A stretch of DNA of 60,300 nucleotides, taken from assembly GCA_025774555.1 (NCBI GenBank), contig JALGVT010000011.1:1-60300 (forward strand). The letters run 5' to 3'. Positions 45,932 to 53,594 of this stretch are shown piece after piece. Origin of the DNA: a candidate division LCP-89 bacterium (GTDB lineage: Bacteria; Electryoneota; B3-LCP). The notes beneath the pieces are model-generated. The model was not told the origin of the DNA. It searched no databases and saw only the letters and a program-made list of their open reading frames with translations. Both the position numbers and the translations under genes were made by a program. Within the stretch, counting starts at the first letter, position 1. Each line of letters begins with the position of its first letter.

Positions 45932-47818
45932 GTGGCAGATTTCCAAACAAAAGAAGTCTCAACTGACCTTCTGATCATCGGCGGCGGAATGGCAGCTTGT
46001 GGCGCGGCAGTTGAGGCGGCTTACTGGGCTAAGAAAAACGGCCTGAAAGTCACTTTAGTTGATAAGGCTGCTCTGGATCGTTCCGGCGCAGTTGCTATGG
46101 GTCTTTCCGCTATTAACCAGTATGTTGGTTTGAAAGATGGCGAAAACACCCTCCATGATTACCTTGATTACGTGCGTAACGACCTTATGGGTATCACCCG
46201 TGAAGACGTGGTAGCTGATATCGCGCGTCACGTTGACTCCTCAGTTCACCTGTTCGAGAAATGGGGACTTCCCATCTGGACGGATGAAGAAGGTAAATAT
46301 GTCCATGAAGGTCGCTGGCAGCTCATGATCAATGGTGAATCATATAAGGTCATCGTTGCTGAAGCAGCAAAGAACGCATTGGGAATTGATAATATCTACG
46401 AACGTGTTTTCATCGTTGAACCCCTGATGAATGGCGACAAGTGCGTCGGCGCGGTCGGTTTCTCAGTTCGTGAAAATATCTTTTACGTCTTCAAGGCAAA
46501 GTCAGTGGTGGTCGCTATGGGCGGCGCTGTTCACGTCTTCAAGCCGCGTTCATCAGGCGAAGGTCTGGGTCGTGCATGGTATCCGCCATGGAACTCCGGT
46601 TCAAGCGCTTATTTCACCCTGAAAGCTGGCTGTGAAATGACCTGCCAGGAAGTTCGCTTTATCCCCGTTCGCTTCAAGGACGCTTACGGTCCTGTCGGCG
46701 CCTGGTTCCTGCTGTTTAAATCACGCGCCACCAACGGTCTGGATGAAAACTATATGCAGACACGCGTTGATGAGCTTGAAAACTGGAAGCCTTACGGTAA
46801 GGTGAAACCGGTGCCTGCCAACCTGCGTAACTGGTTGATGTTGCTGGACGTTATGGAAGGCAAGGGTCCCATCTATATGCGTACCGAAGAAGCCATCCAG
46901 AACATAGCGAATCAGTACAAGGATGATCCCAAGGCTTTCAAGAAGAAGATGAAGGAACTGGAATCAGAAGCATGGGAAGACTTCCTGGATATGACCATCT
47001 CACAGGCTATCCTGTGGGCTGGTATGAACGTCGCTCCCGAAGAATCAAAATCCGAAATCGCAGCCGCCGAGCCATACTTCATCGGTTCACACTCAGGCGC
47101 TTCCGGCGCATGGGTCAGCGGTCCTGAAGATCTCCAGACAGCGGAAACCAAAGACGAATACTTCTGGGGTTACCCCTGCATGTGCACCGTTCCCGGTGTT
47201 TTCGCCGCTGGGGACGCATCTGGCGCTTCTTCTCACAAGTTCTCCTCCGGCTCACACGCCGAAGGTCGTATCGCTGCCAAGGCAGCCATCGCTTACTGCG
47301 TTGACAACCCGGCAGAACCTGCGGTTGACAATGCTGTCGTCGAAGAACTGAAAACCAAGATTCTTGCTCCGATAGAACTCTTCGAAAAGAACAAAGGCTA
47401 CAGCTCTGATGACAATATTCACCCCGAATACATTCGTCCCAAGATGTTCATGTTCCGTCTGCAGAAGATCATGGACGAGTACGCGGGCGGCGTATCCAGT
47501 CAGTTCAAAACCTCCAAGCCCTTGATCGAACGAGGTATGTTCCTTCTGGACTTCCTGCGTGAAGATGCTGAGAAGCTGGCGGCTGAAGATCTGCATGAAC
47601 TGATGCGCTGCTGGGAAAACACACACCGCATGTGGCAGGCAGAAGCTCATATGCGCACCATCCTCTTCCGCGAAGAGACACGTTGGCCCGGATACTACTT
47701 CCGCACTGACACTCCGGGGATGAAAGAGGATTGGCTGGCATTTGCCAACTGCACATATAAGCATGGCGAATGGGAAATGAACAAGCGTCCCGTGAAGTAC
47801 ATTCACGATTCCATTTAA
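45932..47818 (+). CDS. aprA: Adenylylsulfate reductase alpha subunit
   Basis: A 628-residue FAD subunit reducing adenosine phosphosulfate to sulfite and AMP. The FAD loop is IIGGGMAACGAAVEAAYWA (about residues 12-30); RSGAVAMGLSAINQYVG and PRSSGEGLGRAWYPP belong to the active-site region. The start is GTG at 45932 after AAAGGAG. The length is normal. It ends the sat-aprBA unit in front of a strong terminator. Confidence 0.97.
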   Translation: MADFQTKEVSTDLLIIGGGMAACGAAVEAAYWAKKNGLKVTLVDKAALDRSGAVAMGLSAINQYVGLKDGENTLHDYLDYVRNDLMGITREDVVADIARHVDSSVHLFEKWGLPIWTDEEGKYVHEGRWQLMINGESYKVIVAEAAKNALGIDNIYERVFIVEPLMNGDKCVGAVGFSVRENIFYVFKAKSVVVAMGGAVHVFKPRSSGEGLGRAWYPPWNSGSSAYFTLKAGCEMTCQEVRFIPVRFKDAYGPVGAWFLLFKSRATNGLDENYMQTRVDELENWKPYGKVKPVPANLRNWLMLLDVMEGKGPIYMRTEEAIQNIANQYKDDPKAFKKKMKELESEAWEDFLDMTISQAILWAGMNVAPEESKSEIAAAEPYFIGSHSGASGAWVSGPEDLQTAETKDEYFWGYPCMCTVPGVFAAGDASGASSHKFSSGSHAEGRIAAKAAIAYCVDNPAEPAVDNAVVEELKTKILAPIELFEKNKGYSSDDNIHPEYIRPKMFMFRLQKIMDEYAGGVSSQFKTSKPLIERGMFLLDFLREDAEKLAAEDLHELMRCWENTHRMWQAEAHMRTILFREETRWPGYYFRTDTPGMKEDWLAFANCTYKHGEWEMNKRPVKYIHDSI

Positions 47819-47848
47819 TTTCCTTTCCAGTTCTAAAACAGAACCAAC

Positions 47849-47885
47849 ACCTCCGGGCAGCGAATGCTGTCCGGGGGTTTTTATT
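47849..47885 (+). terminator. Rho-independent terminator after aprA
   Basis: A 13-bp stem (two G-T pairs) with a GAAT loop, followed by TTTTTATT. It is 30 bases after the aprA stop and overlaps the upstream side of the nitrilase gene start region. Confidence 0.85.
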
Positions 47886-47907
47886 CGAAGCATCTAAAGA
47901 AGAATTC

Positions 47908-48705
47908 ATGAAAATCGCCCATCTACAATTCGCTCCCGTTCTGGGTAATCCTCAAGCCTCGATGGAGAAGATTGACAGCCTGATCAGTCAATGTGCAAAC
48001 GCAGATGTGGTCATTCTTCCTGAGCTAGCGAATTCCGGCTACAACTTCCAATCAAAAGAGCAGGCATGGGAAACATCTGAAGAGACAGGAAAGGGGCCTT
48101 TCAGCGAATTCCTCTTGTCGAAGTGCCAGCAGTATGGCTTTCATCTCGTCGCCGGAATCAATGAGCGGGATGGTGATAAGCTGTTCAATTCCTCTGTCTT
48201 AGTCGGAAAGGACGGCGTGATCGGCAAGTATCGGAAAATGCACCTGTTCTGGAATGAACCGGATTTCTTCCAACCGGGGGATTTGGGCTTGCCTGTGTTC
48301 GATCTCGGATTCTGCAAGTTGGGGATGCTGATCTGCTTCGACTGGATATTCCCTGAAGTATGGCGCATAATGGCTATGAAAGGTGCTGATCTGATCTGTC
48401 ATCCATCGAATCTGGTGCTGCCCGGATTCTGCCAGAAAGCAATCCCCGTCCAGGCGCTTATGAACCGGATATATATCGTAACGGCAAACCGAGTGGGTAT
48501 CGAAGGCGATCTTAATTTCACCGGACTGTCAACGATAGCAGATCCAAAAGGCGAAGTCCTTCATCAGGCTTCGCAGAGTGGGGAAGAGGTCGGTATTGCT
48601 ACAATGGACGTTGCTCTTGCCCGTGACAAGATGATGACGCCGAGGAATCATCTGTTTGATGACCGCAAGCCGGGGGAGTATGCGTTATTGTGTGAGAAGA
48701 AGTAG
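47908..48705 (+). CDS. Carbon-nitrogen hydrolase (nitrilase/omega-amidase family)
   Basis: A 265-residue member of the nitrilase superfamily. The catalytic triad is visible: Glu in LPELANSGY (E39), Lys in YRKMHLF (about K110) and Cys in LICFDWIFPE (about C142). The start is set at the ATG 47908, right after the aprA terminator; an in-frame upstream extension runs through the terminator. The amide substrate is unknown. It is not an obvious part of sulfur metabolism. Confidence 0.9.
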   Translation: MKIAHLQFAPVLGNPQASMEKIDSLISQCANADVVILPELANSGYNFQSKEQAWETSEETGKGPFSEFLLSKCQQYGFHLVAGINERDGDKLFNSSVLVGKDGVIGKYRKMHLFWNEPDFFQPGDLGLPVFDLGFCKLGMLICFDWIFPEVWRIMAMKGADLICHPSNLVLPGFCQKAIPVQALMNRIYIVTANRVGIEGDLNFTGLSTIADPKGEVLHQASQSGEEVGIATMDVALARDKMMTPRNHLFDDRKPGEYALLCEKK

Positions 48706-48813
48706 CAATGATACGATTTATAACTCTTCCACTTGAACGAAATCGAATTCCCCTCAACTCAAACTTCAAAATCATCTTGAAAAACCAAAGATAAAATCGT
48801 AAATTATTATACT

Positions 48814-49098
48814 ATGGAAAAACAAGAAAAACCGACCTGCCCGCATTGCGGAGCACGTCTTTTAAAATGGTTAGCCCCGGCAGAATCGACCTGGGGAGAA
48901 ACCATACTTTACGTCTGCTTCAACGACGACTGCGACTATTTCAAAAATGGCTGGAATCACATGTGGAACAAATACCAGCAGAAAGCCTCCTACCGTCATC
49001 GTCTGGATCCGGTAACAGGTCAGACAGGCCCACTTCCCGTCTGGTCAGAAGATGCTACTAGAAACCGCATCGTCCCCTTTACAAATAAGGAAGAATAA
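48814..49098 (+). CDS. Small zinc-ribbon protein
   Basis: A 94-residue protein with a zinc-binding knuckle pair, CPHCG near the N-terminus (residues 9-13) and CFNDDC (about 35-40), resembling Ogr/Delta-type zinc ribbons. It is directly joined to the next gene, whose ATG follows the stop. Similar small proteins sit beside YkgJ-type proteins in sulfate reducers, but the role is unknown. Confidence 0.7.
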   Translation: MEKQEKPTCPHCGARLLKWLAPAESTWGETILYVCFNDDCDYFKNGWNHMWNKYQQKASYRHRLDPVTGQTGPLPVWSEDATRNRIVPFTNKEE

Positions 49099-49893
49099 AT
49101 GCGCGAAATAGAGAATCTGAAACAAGCAATCCTGGAAGATTATCCCCGTATGTCGGAAAACGATAAGTTCAAGTTTTCCTGCCGACCCGGCGTCTCCTGC
49201 TTTAATAACTGCTGCGGTGACGTCAATATCTTTCTGACGCCTTATGACATCCTGAGGTTGAAAAATCGTCTGGGAATCAGTTCCGATGAGTTTCTGGATG
49301 AATACACCCTGACTCCTATCGATAAGAACCAGAACTATCCCGTCATCCTCCTGAAGATGCAGGAAAATGAGAACAAGACATGCCACTTCGTCTCCGAAAA
49401 AGGCTGCACAGTCTATGAAGACCGTCCCTGGGCATGCCGTTATTACCCGGTGGGGCTGGCTTCCCCGAAGGAAGACGATAAAAAAGATGACGAGGACTTC
49501 TTCTTCATTCTTCGTGAAGACATCTGCCAGGGTTTTGATGAAGGCGATCAGGAATGGACTATCGCTGAATGGCGCAGGGATCAGGGGTTGGAGAAATACG
49601 ATGAATTCGGGCGGCTGTTCAAAGAGATCACACTGCACGATTATTTCGACCGCGGAAAACAACTCGACGTTCCTCGCATGGAACTGTTCCACATGGCGTG
49701 CTATAATCTGGACAAGTTCCGTGATTTCATTTTCAGCAGTACGTTTTTAAAGAGGTTCGATCTGGAAGAGGGACTTCTGGACAAGATCAAGAATGATGAT
49801 GAAGAGCTTCTCCGCTTCGGATTCCGCTGGCTGAAGTTTGCGTTGTTCGCAGAAAAAACCATCAAAATAAAGCCTGAAGCGCTTAGCGGATAG
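49099..49893 (+). CDS. YkgJ-family Cys-cluster protein
   Basis: A 264-residue protein with the YkgJ (CxxxCxxCC-type) cluster signature: CRPGVSCFNNCCGD (about residues 27-40), CHFVSEKGCTVYEDRPWACRYYP-like second half (written here in part: CHFVSEKGC and RPWACRYYP, about 95-118). The family probably binds a metal or Fe-S centre; the function is not established. It begins immediately after the zinc-ribbon gene, so the two are co-expressed. Confidence 0.82.
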   Translation: MREIENLKQAILEDYPRMSENDKFKFSCRPGVSCFNNCCGDVNIFLTPYDILRLKNRLGISSDEFLDEYTLTPIDKNQNYPVILLKMQENENKTCHFVSEKGCTVYEDRPWACRYYPVGLASPKEDDKKDDEDFFFILREDICQGFDEGDQEWTIAEWRRDQGLEKYDEFGRLFKEITLHDYFDRGKQLDVPRMELFHMACYNLDKFRDFIFSSTFLKRFDLEEGLLDKIKNDDEELLRFGFRWLKFALFAEKTIKIKPEALSG

Positions 49894-49922
49894 GTTTTAA
49901 ACGATCCGAGTTCACTGTTGCA

Positions 49923-49960
49923 CCCCGTTATTTGTCGCTGACTCCAGACAGATAATGGGG
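49923..49960 (+). terminator. Terminator-like hairpin between the YkgJ gene and the sigma-54 activator
   Basis: CCCCGTTATTTGTC pairs with GACAGATAATGGGG (two G-T pairs) around a ten-base loop. The following bases are AT-rich but have no clean T-run. Confidence 0.45.
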
Positions 49961-50008
49961 TAATGTATATTTGGCATTATAGCATAAATAAGTAGAACAA
50001 ACCATCAA

Positions 50009-51754
50009 ATGTTCCGCATCCTTTTCACATGCACTGGTAGTTCTGGGCGCAGCCAGATGGCTGCGGCGTTCGCGAGCGAACTTACACCCATAAAAACAGA
50101 GATCGTGTGTGCTGGAGATGACCTCTGGGATATCAATCCTCTGGCTATCCAGGTCATGCAGGAGGTAAATGTTACTATCCCTGAAAAGGTTATAAGAACT
50201 TTCGATGAAATCAAGTCCGATCCGTTTGATATAGTAGTCACACTTTGTAATTCCGCCAGGGAGTTTTGTCCGGTCTTGCCCGGTGCGCCCGCTAAAATTC
50301 ACTGGCCGCTTATTAATCCCGCCGAGAGAAATAGCCATCCCCCCACAGAAAAGCTGGCGCTATATAGAAAAGTGAGAGACGACATCCACAGGCGAGTAAC
50401 CGGACTATTTAGAGATGGATTTCTGGATGCAATCCTGCAAGTTAGAATCACCTTCTCATCACTTCTGGATAACCTGACCGATGGCGTCATGGCGCACGAT
50501 CTCGACCGGCGTATCTACTACTTCAACGAAGCAGCCGAGAGAATCACCGGATATGATTACAAAGACGTAATCGGCAGAGACTGCCATGAAGTGTTCCCGG
50601 GGCGTTTTTGTGGCGGTGATTGTTCCTTTTGCGATGACGGCACAGAAGCACGCTCGAGAATCCATTATCCGCACACATTTTGCCGGAAGAATGGTGAACA
50701 CAGAGACCTTGAGATGTCAGTAGTCACCGTGAATACACCGCTTGGTGAGGTTACCGGGGCTCTGGTTATCTTCCGTGACGTCACGGCGCTGAAATACGTG
50801 AAGCGTAAATTGGAAGAAACCCGCGGATTTCATGGTATAATCGGGCGCCACGCAATTATGCAGAAGGTCTTTGACACCATCCATGAACTTGCCGACGTCA
50901 ACGTCCCTATACTAATTCAGGGTGAAAGCGGGACCGGTAAGGAGATGGTTGCTACTGCGCTGCACCAGCTAAGTTCACGCTCATCAGGACCATTTGTACC
51001 GGTAAATTGCGGTGCCTTGCCTGAAGGCACCCTGGAGAGCGAGCTGTTTGGTCATGTTAAAGGCGCTTTTACCGGCGCTATCCGGGACAAAAAAGGACGC
51101 TTTGAACTGGCTGAAGGAGGCACAGTTTTTTTAGATGAAGTTGGCGAGATCTCTCCCGGTATGCAAGTGAAGCTCCTGAGAGTGTTGCAGGAAAAAAGCT
51201 TCATCCCCGTTGGTGGTGAAAAGAATATCCATGTTGACGTTCGCATCATCTGTGCGACCAATCGGGATTTAAAAGAATTGACCGCGCAGGGGATGTTCAG
51301 GGAAGACCTCTATTATAGATTGGCAGTGGTTCCCTTTAATCTGCCCCCATTGCGCAAACGACCAACTGACATTCCCCTGCTGGTGGATCATTTCATCGAG
51401 AAATTCTCTTCGGATACCAGAAAATATATCACGGGGATCAGTAAAGACGCCATGTCCCTGCTAATGAAATACCCCTGGCACGGCAATGTAAGGGAATTGA
51501 TTAATGCTATCCAATACGGGATGATTAAATGTCAGGAGAATACCTTAGAGGTGAAACATCTGCCGCCGGAACTTATTGAAAATGGAACAACCAGAGTTAA
51601 GGCAGGACCGGGACGCCCCAAAAAAATATATTTCAATGCAGTTCAGGAAGCGCTGGAAAGAGCCGGTGGTAATAAAGCGAAAGCTGCCAGGCTTCTGGGG
51701 ATAAGTAGAACCTCACTATATCGATATCTGAAAGAGAAAAAGAGTGTAATATAA
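50009..51754 (+). CDS. Sigma-54-dependent activator with N-terminal ArsC-like sensor and Cys-PAS domain
   Basis: A 581-residue enhancer-binding protein. Residues 1-140 are a low-molecular-weight phosphatase/ArsC-like domain: CTGSSGR is a CX5R loop (C8 to R14), and C80 and C87 match the other two redox Cys of thioredoxin-type arsenate reductase, but the catalytic Asp-Pro is replaced by Asn-Pro (about 103-104). A PAS domain follows (about 150-265) with a Cys cluster (C192, C201, C205, C208). The AAA+ domain has GESGTGKE (305-312), GAFTGA (353-358) and a Walker B; a Fis-type helix-turn-helix ends it (about 541-577). It probably activates the sigma-54 promoter directly downstream. Confidence 0.92.
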   Translation: MFRILFTCTGSSGRSQMAAAFASELTPIKTEIVCAGDDLWDINPLAIQVMQEVNVTIPEKVIRTFDEIKSDPFDIVVTLCNSAREFCPVLPGAPAKIHWPLINPAERNSHPPTEKLALYRKVRDDIHRRVTGLFRDGFLDAILQVRITFSSLLDNLTDGVMAHDLDRRIYYFNEAAERITGYDYKDVIGRDCHEVFPGRFCGGDCSFCDDGTEARSRIHYPHTFCRKNGEHRDLEMSVVTVNTPLGEVTGALVIFRDVTALKYVKRKLEETRGFHGIIGRHAIMQKVFDTIHELADVNVPILIQGESGTGKEMVATALHQLSSRSSGPFVPVNCGALPEGTLESELFGHVKGAFTGAIRDKKGRFELAEGGTVFLDEVGEISPGMQVKLLRVLQEKSFIPVGGEKNIHVDVRIICATNRDLKELTAQGMFREDLYYRLAVVPFNLPPLRKRPTDIPLLVDHFIEKFSSDTRKYITGISKDAMSLLMKYPWHGNVRELINAIQYGMIKCQENTLEVKHLPPELIENGTTRVKAGPGRPKKIYFNAVQEALERAGGNKAKAARLLGISRTSLYRYLKEKKSVI

Positions 51755-51810
51755 TACCAATATGTATCATTATAATTATGGCACACATATTATTGAATAA
51801 ACTAATCTGC

Positions 51811-51939
51811 ATTATGTTACGTTAATCTCGAGGTTTTATGTGATTACTCCTATATGTAATTGTTATCCATGATGTTATAATTTCTTTCAATGAAGAATGT
51901 AACCAAGACGGAAATATAGCTGCATTTTCTATATGTAAC
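51811..51939 (+). promoter_or_regulatory. Candidate upstream activator sites for the sigma-54 activator
   Basis: TATATGTAAT (51851-51860) and TATATGTAAC (51930-51939) are 79 bases apart, and ATTATGTTAC (51811-51820) is an inverted relative of GTAACATAAT at about 51935-51944. They lie 110 to 240 bases upstream of the sigma-54 promoter, a normal enhancer distance. The region 51755-52019 holds no gene. The match to each other is short, so the call is tentative. Confidence 0.35.
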
Positions 51940-52019
51940 ATAATTAGAGAATCATCAGCGAAGATAGTTTCGCCTAATCACAGTTCAATCAAGCTTTCTA
52001 CAGCTTAAAATGCGGTTGT

Positions 52020-52058
52020 AAGCGGTGTGTCACAATTTTGGCACACCGCTTGCTTTTT
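52020..52058 (+). terminator. Terminator hairpin overlapping a sigma-54 promoter
   Basis: A perfect 10-bp stem AAGCGGTGTG (52020-52029) and CACACCGCTT (52042-52051), a 12-base loop, and the T-run GCTTTTT just after. It would end the activator transcript. Its right arm is also part of the sigma-54 promoter at 52038. Confidence 0.65.
52038..52054 (+). promoter_or_regulatory. Sigma-54 (-24/-12) promoter
   Basis: TTGGCACACCGCTTGCT matches the TTGGCAC-N5-TTGCT consensus, with GG and GC separated by ten bases as required. Transcription would start near 52065, driving the small gene at about 52093 and the downstream redox operon. The sigma-54 activator gene lies immediately upstream. Confidence 0.75.
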
Positions 52059-52092
52059 ATCCGTTAATAAATTACTGAAATCGAAACAAACT

Positions 52093-52302
52093 GTGTCGAA
52101 ATCCTTCAACACAAATATCGTTAAAGTCTTGCGTCTTACGCGGGAAATGATGCTTTTGGCAGATCAGGGCGACGGCAATCGTCAGGATATAAGTTGCGGG
52201 GTCCTCTACGGCACTCTGAGAGATGCCGCCTATAAGCTTCGCAAACTGGCGGAGGAAGAGAGAACACTGCATCAGAATAATGATATCTGGGATATTGACT
52301 GA
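52093..52302 (+). CDS. Conserved small protein of the sigma-54 operon
   Basis: About 69 residues. The core VLRLTREMMLLADQGDGNRQ and DISCGVLYGTLRDAAYKLRK looks like a short conserved family seen in sulfate-reducing and related bacteria, with unknown function. The frame is open from a GTG at 52027, but that codon lies in the terminator/promoter hairpin, upstream of the predicted transcription start, so a later start (GTG 52093, or ATG 52147) is expected. It is mostly helical, with no membrane segment. The next gene follows by 24 bases. Confidence 0.6.
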   Translation: MSKSFNTNIVKVLRLTREMMLLADQGDGNRQDISCGVLYGTLRDAAYKLRKLAEEERTLHQNNDIWDID

Positions 52303-52326
52303 AAAGCAGGAAAACAGGAGCAAGGG

Positions 52327-52857
52327 ATGACCATTACGAAACAGATTAATCAATGTACGGTACGCCTGGAAATAGGAGATATTACCGATTTCGAAGTCGA
52401 AGCTTTTGTGTTCTATGCCACTGAAGACCTGAAACTTGGGGCTGGCTTTGGCAATGCGATTACCATGCGAGGCGGTCTGGCGGTACAGAAGGCGCTGGAT
52501 GAGATGGACGGCGCAAAAGTCGAAGACGTCCTCGTTACTGAAGCAGGAATGATGAAGGCTAAGCACATCATCCATGCAGTCGGTCCCAAATTCCAGGAAG
52601 AGAATATTGAGACCAAGCTTGCTAATACTGTCAGGAATGTCTTAACAACAGCGTCTGATAAGGGATTCAAGCAGATTGCTTTTCCGGCGATGGGAGCCGG
52701 TTTTTATGGCATTCCGTTACCAAACTGCGCGAAAATCATGCTGGACAACATTAGCTCATATCTGGCGAAAAATTCGCATTTCGAGGAGATCATCATCCGT
52801 GTCCTCGATAAAAGAGAATACACACCCTTTGTATCAGAATTTGAACAACTGCATTAA
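52327..52857 (+). CDS. Macro-domain protein (ADP-ribose-binding)
   Basis: A 176-residue single macro domain. The ADP-ribose-binding loops are visible as DITDFEVEAFVF near the N-terminus and HIIHAVGPKF plus FPAMGAGFYGIPL in the middle. Members remove ADP-ribose from proteins or hydrolyse O-acetyl-ADP-ribose. Here the usual Asn of the first loop is not obvious (VEAFVFYAT in place of VDAIVNAAN), so hydrolase activity is doubtful and binding more likely. Starts with ATG after GGAGCAAGG. Its presence in an electron-transfer operon is unexplained. Confidence 0.85.
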   Translation: MTITKQINQCTVRLEIGDITDFEVEAFVFYATEDLKLGAGFGNAITMRGGLAVQKALDEMDGAKVEDVLVTEAGMMKAKHIIHAVGPKFQEENIETKLANTVRNVLTTASDKGFKQIAFPAMGAGFYGIPLPNCAKIMLDNISSYLAKNSHFEEIIIRVLDKREYTPFVSEFEQLH

Positions 52858-52875
52858 TAGAAGGACAATCATAAA

Positions 52876-53550
52876 ATGAGTGACGCACTACACTTTGCAT
52901 CTCACCGACTACAGGAAGTCGCACTGCTAATCATGGCAATCGTCTATACGTTGCGTCTTCGATGGATATTAAAATTTCCCGCTGGAAAAGAAAGACAGGC
53001 ACCGACAGGAGTCGGCAGTCTAAACCCCAGAGGAAGCATTATCTATTCCTGGTTTAATATTGCTCAACCCTGGGCAATGGAGAGCACACGAACGAAGTTT
53101 TTTCTCTATCTGCAGTTCGTTGTCTTTCATGTTGGCGTTACTGTAGCCATCGGTCTGTCCTTTGTAATCCCCTACGGACCCGGGCTTCTTGAATACAGTA
53201 CAATTGTGTTAGTCATTCAGGTACTCTGCTTCGCAGCGTTTATAGTAGGGATTATGCGCATCATTCGCAGGCTTGGATCGAAGGCGATGCGTGTGATTAG
53301 TTCACCGGATGATTACTTCGCTGTCTTGCTCCTGACTGTTTGGTTCTTCTTCGCTGCGCTGGCAGCGCCCAATAACTATGCAGCAGGTGAAGCAGCCCTG
53401 CTGACCTACTTCTGGTTGACAGCGTTTTTCCTCATCTACGTGCCGTTCAGCAAGATTTCTCACTACCTGTATTACCCCTTCACCAGATATTATCTCGGTA
53501 AGACACTGGGCAGAAGAGGCGTTTATCCAATTGTGCGGGGAAATAAATAA
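52876..53550 (+). CDS. NarI/DsrM-like membrane cytochrome b (TmcC-like)
   Basis: A 224-residue integral membrane protein with about five helices, of the NarI/DsrM/HdrE cytochrome b type, with His residues that could bind heme. It resembles TmcC of the Tmc transmembrane complex of sulfate reducers. The next gene encodes an HdrD-like protein, as TmcB or DsrK does, so the two should form a quinone-linked redox pair. There is no tetraheme TmcA or TmcD in the window. Ends in a basic cytosolic tail. Confidence 0.78.
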   Translation: MSDALHFASHRLQEVALLIMAIVYTLRLRWILKFPAGKERQAPTGVGSLNPRGSIIYSWFNIAQPWAMESTRTKFFLYLQFVVFHVGVTVAIGLSFVIPYGPGLLEYSTIVLVIQVLCFAAFIVGIMRIIRRLGSKAMRVISSPDDYFAVLLLTVWFFFAALAAPNNYAAGEAALLTYFWLTAFFLIYVPFSKISHYLYYPFTRYYLGKTLGRRGVYPIVRGNK

Positions 53551-53594
53551 AACGCAATCACTCTCAAATTAGCAGCTTCAATACGGAGATAATA

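Noticed and set aside
51778..51797. Second sigma-54-like site (TGGCACACATATTATTG)
   Set aside because: The downstream TTG is three bases too far from the GG for a -24/-12 promoter.
52027..52092. GTG start giving a longer version of the small protein
   Set aside because: The codon lies inside the hairpin and upstream of the predicted sigma-54 transcription start.
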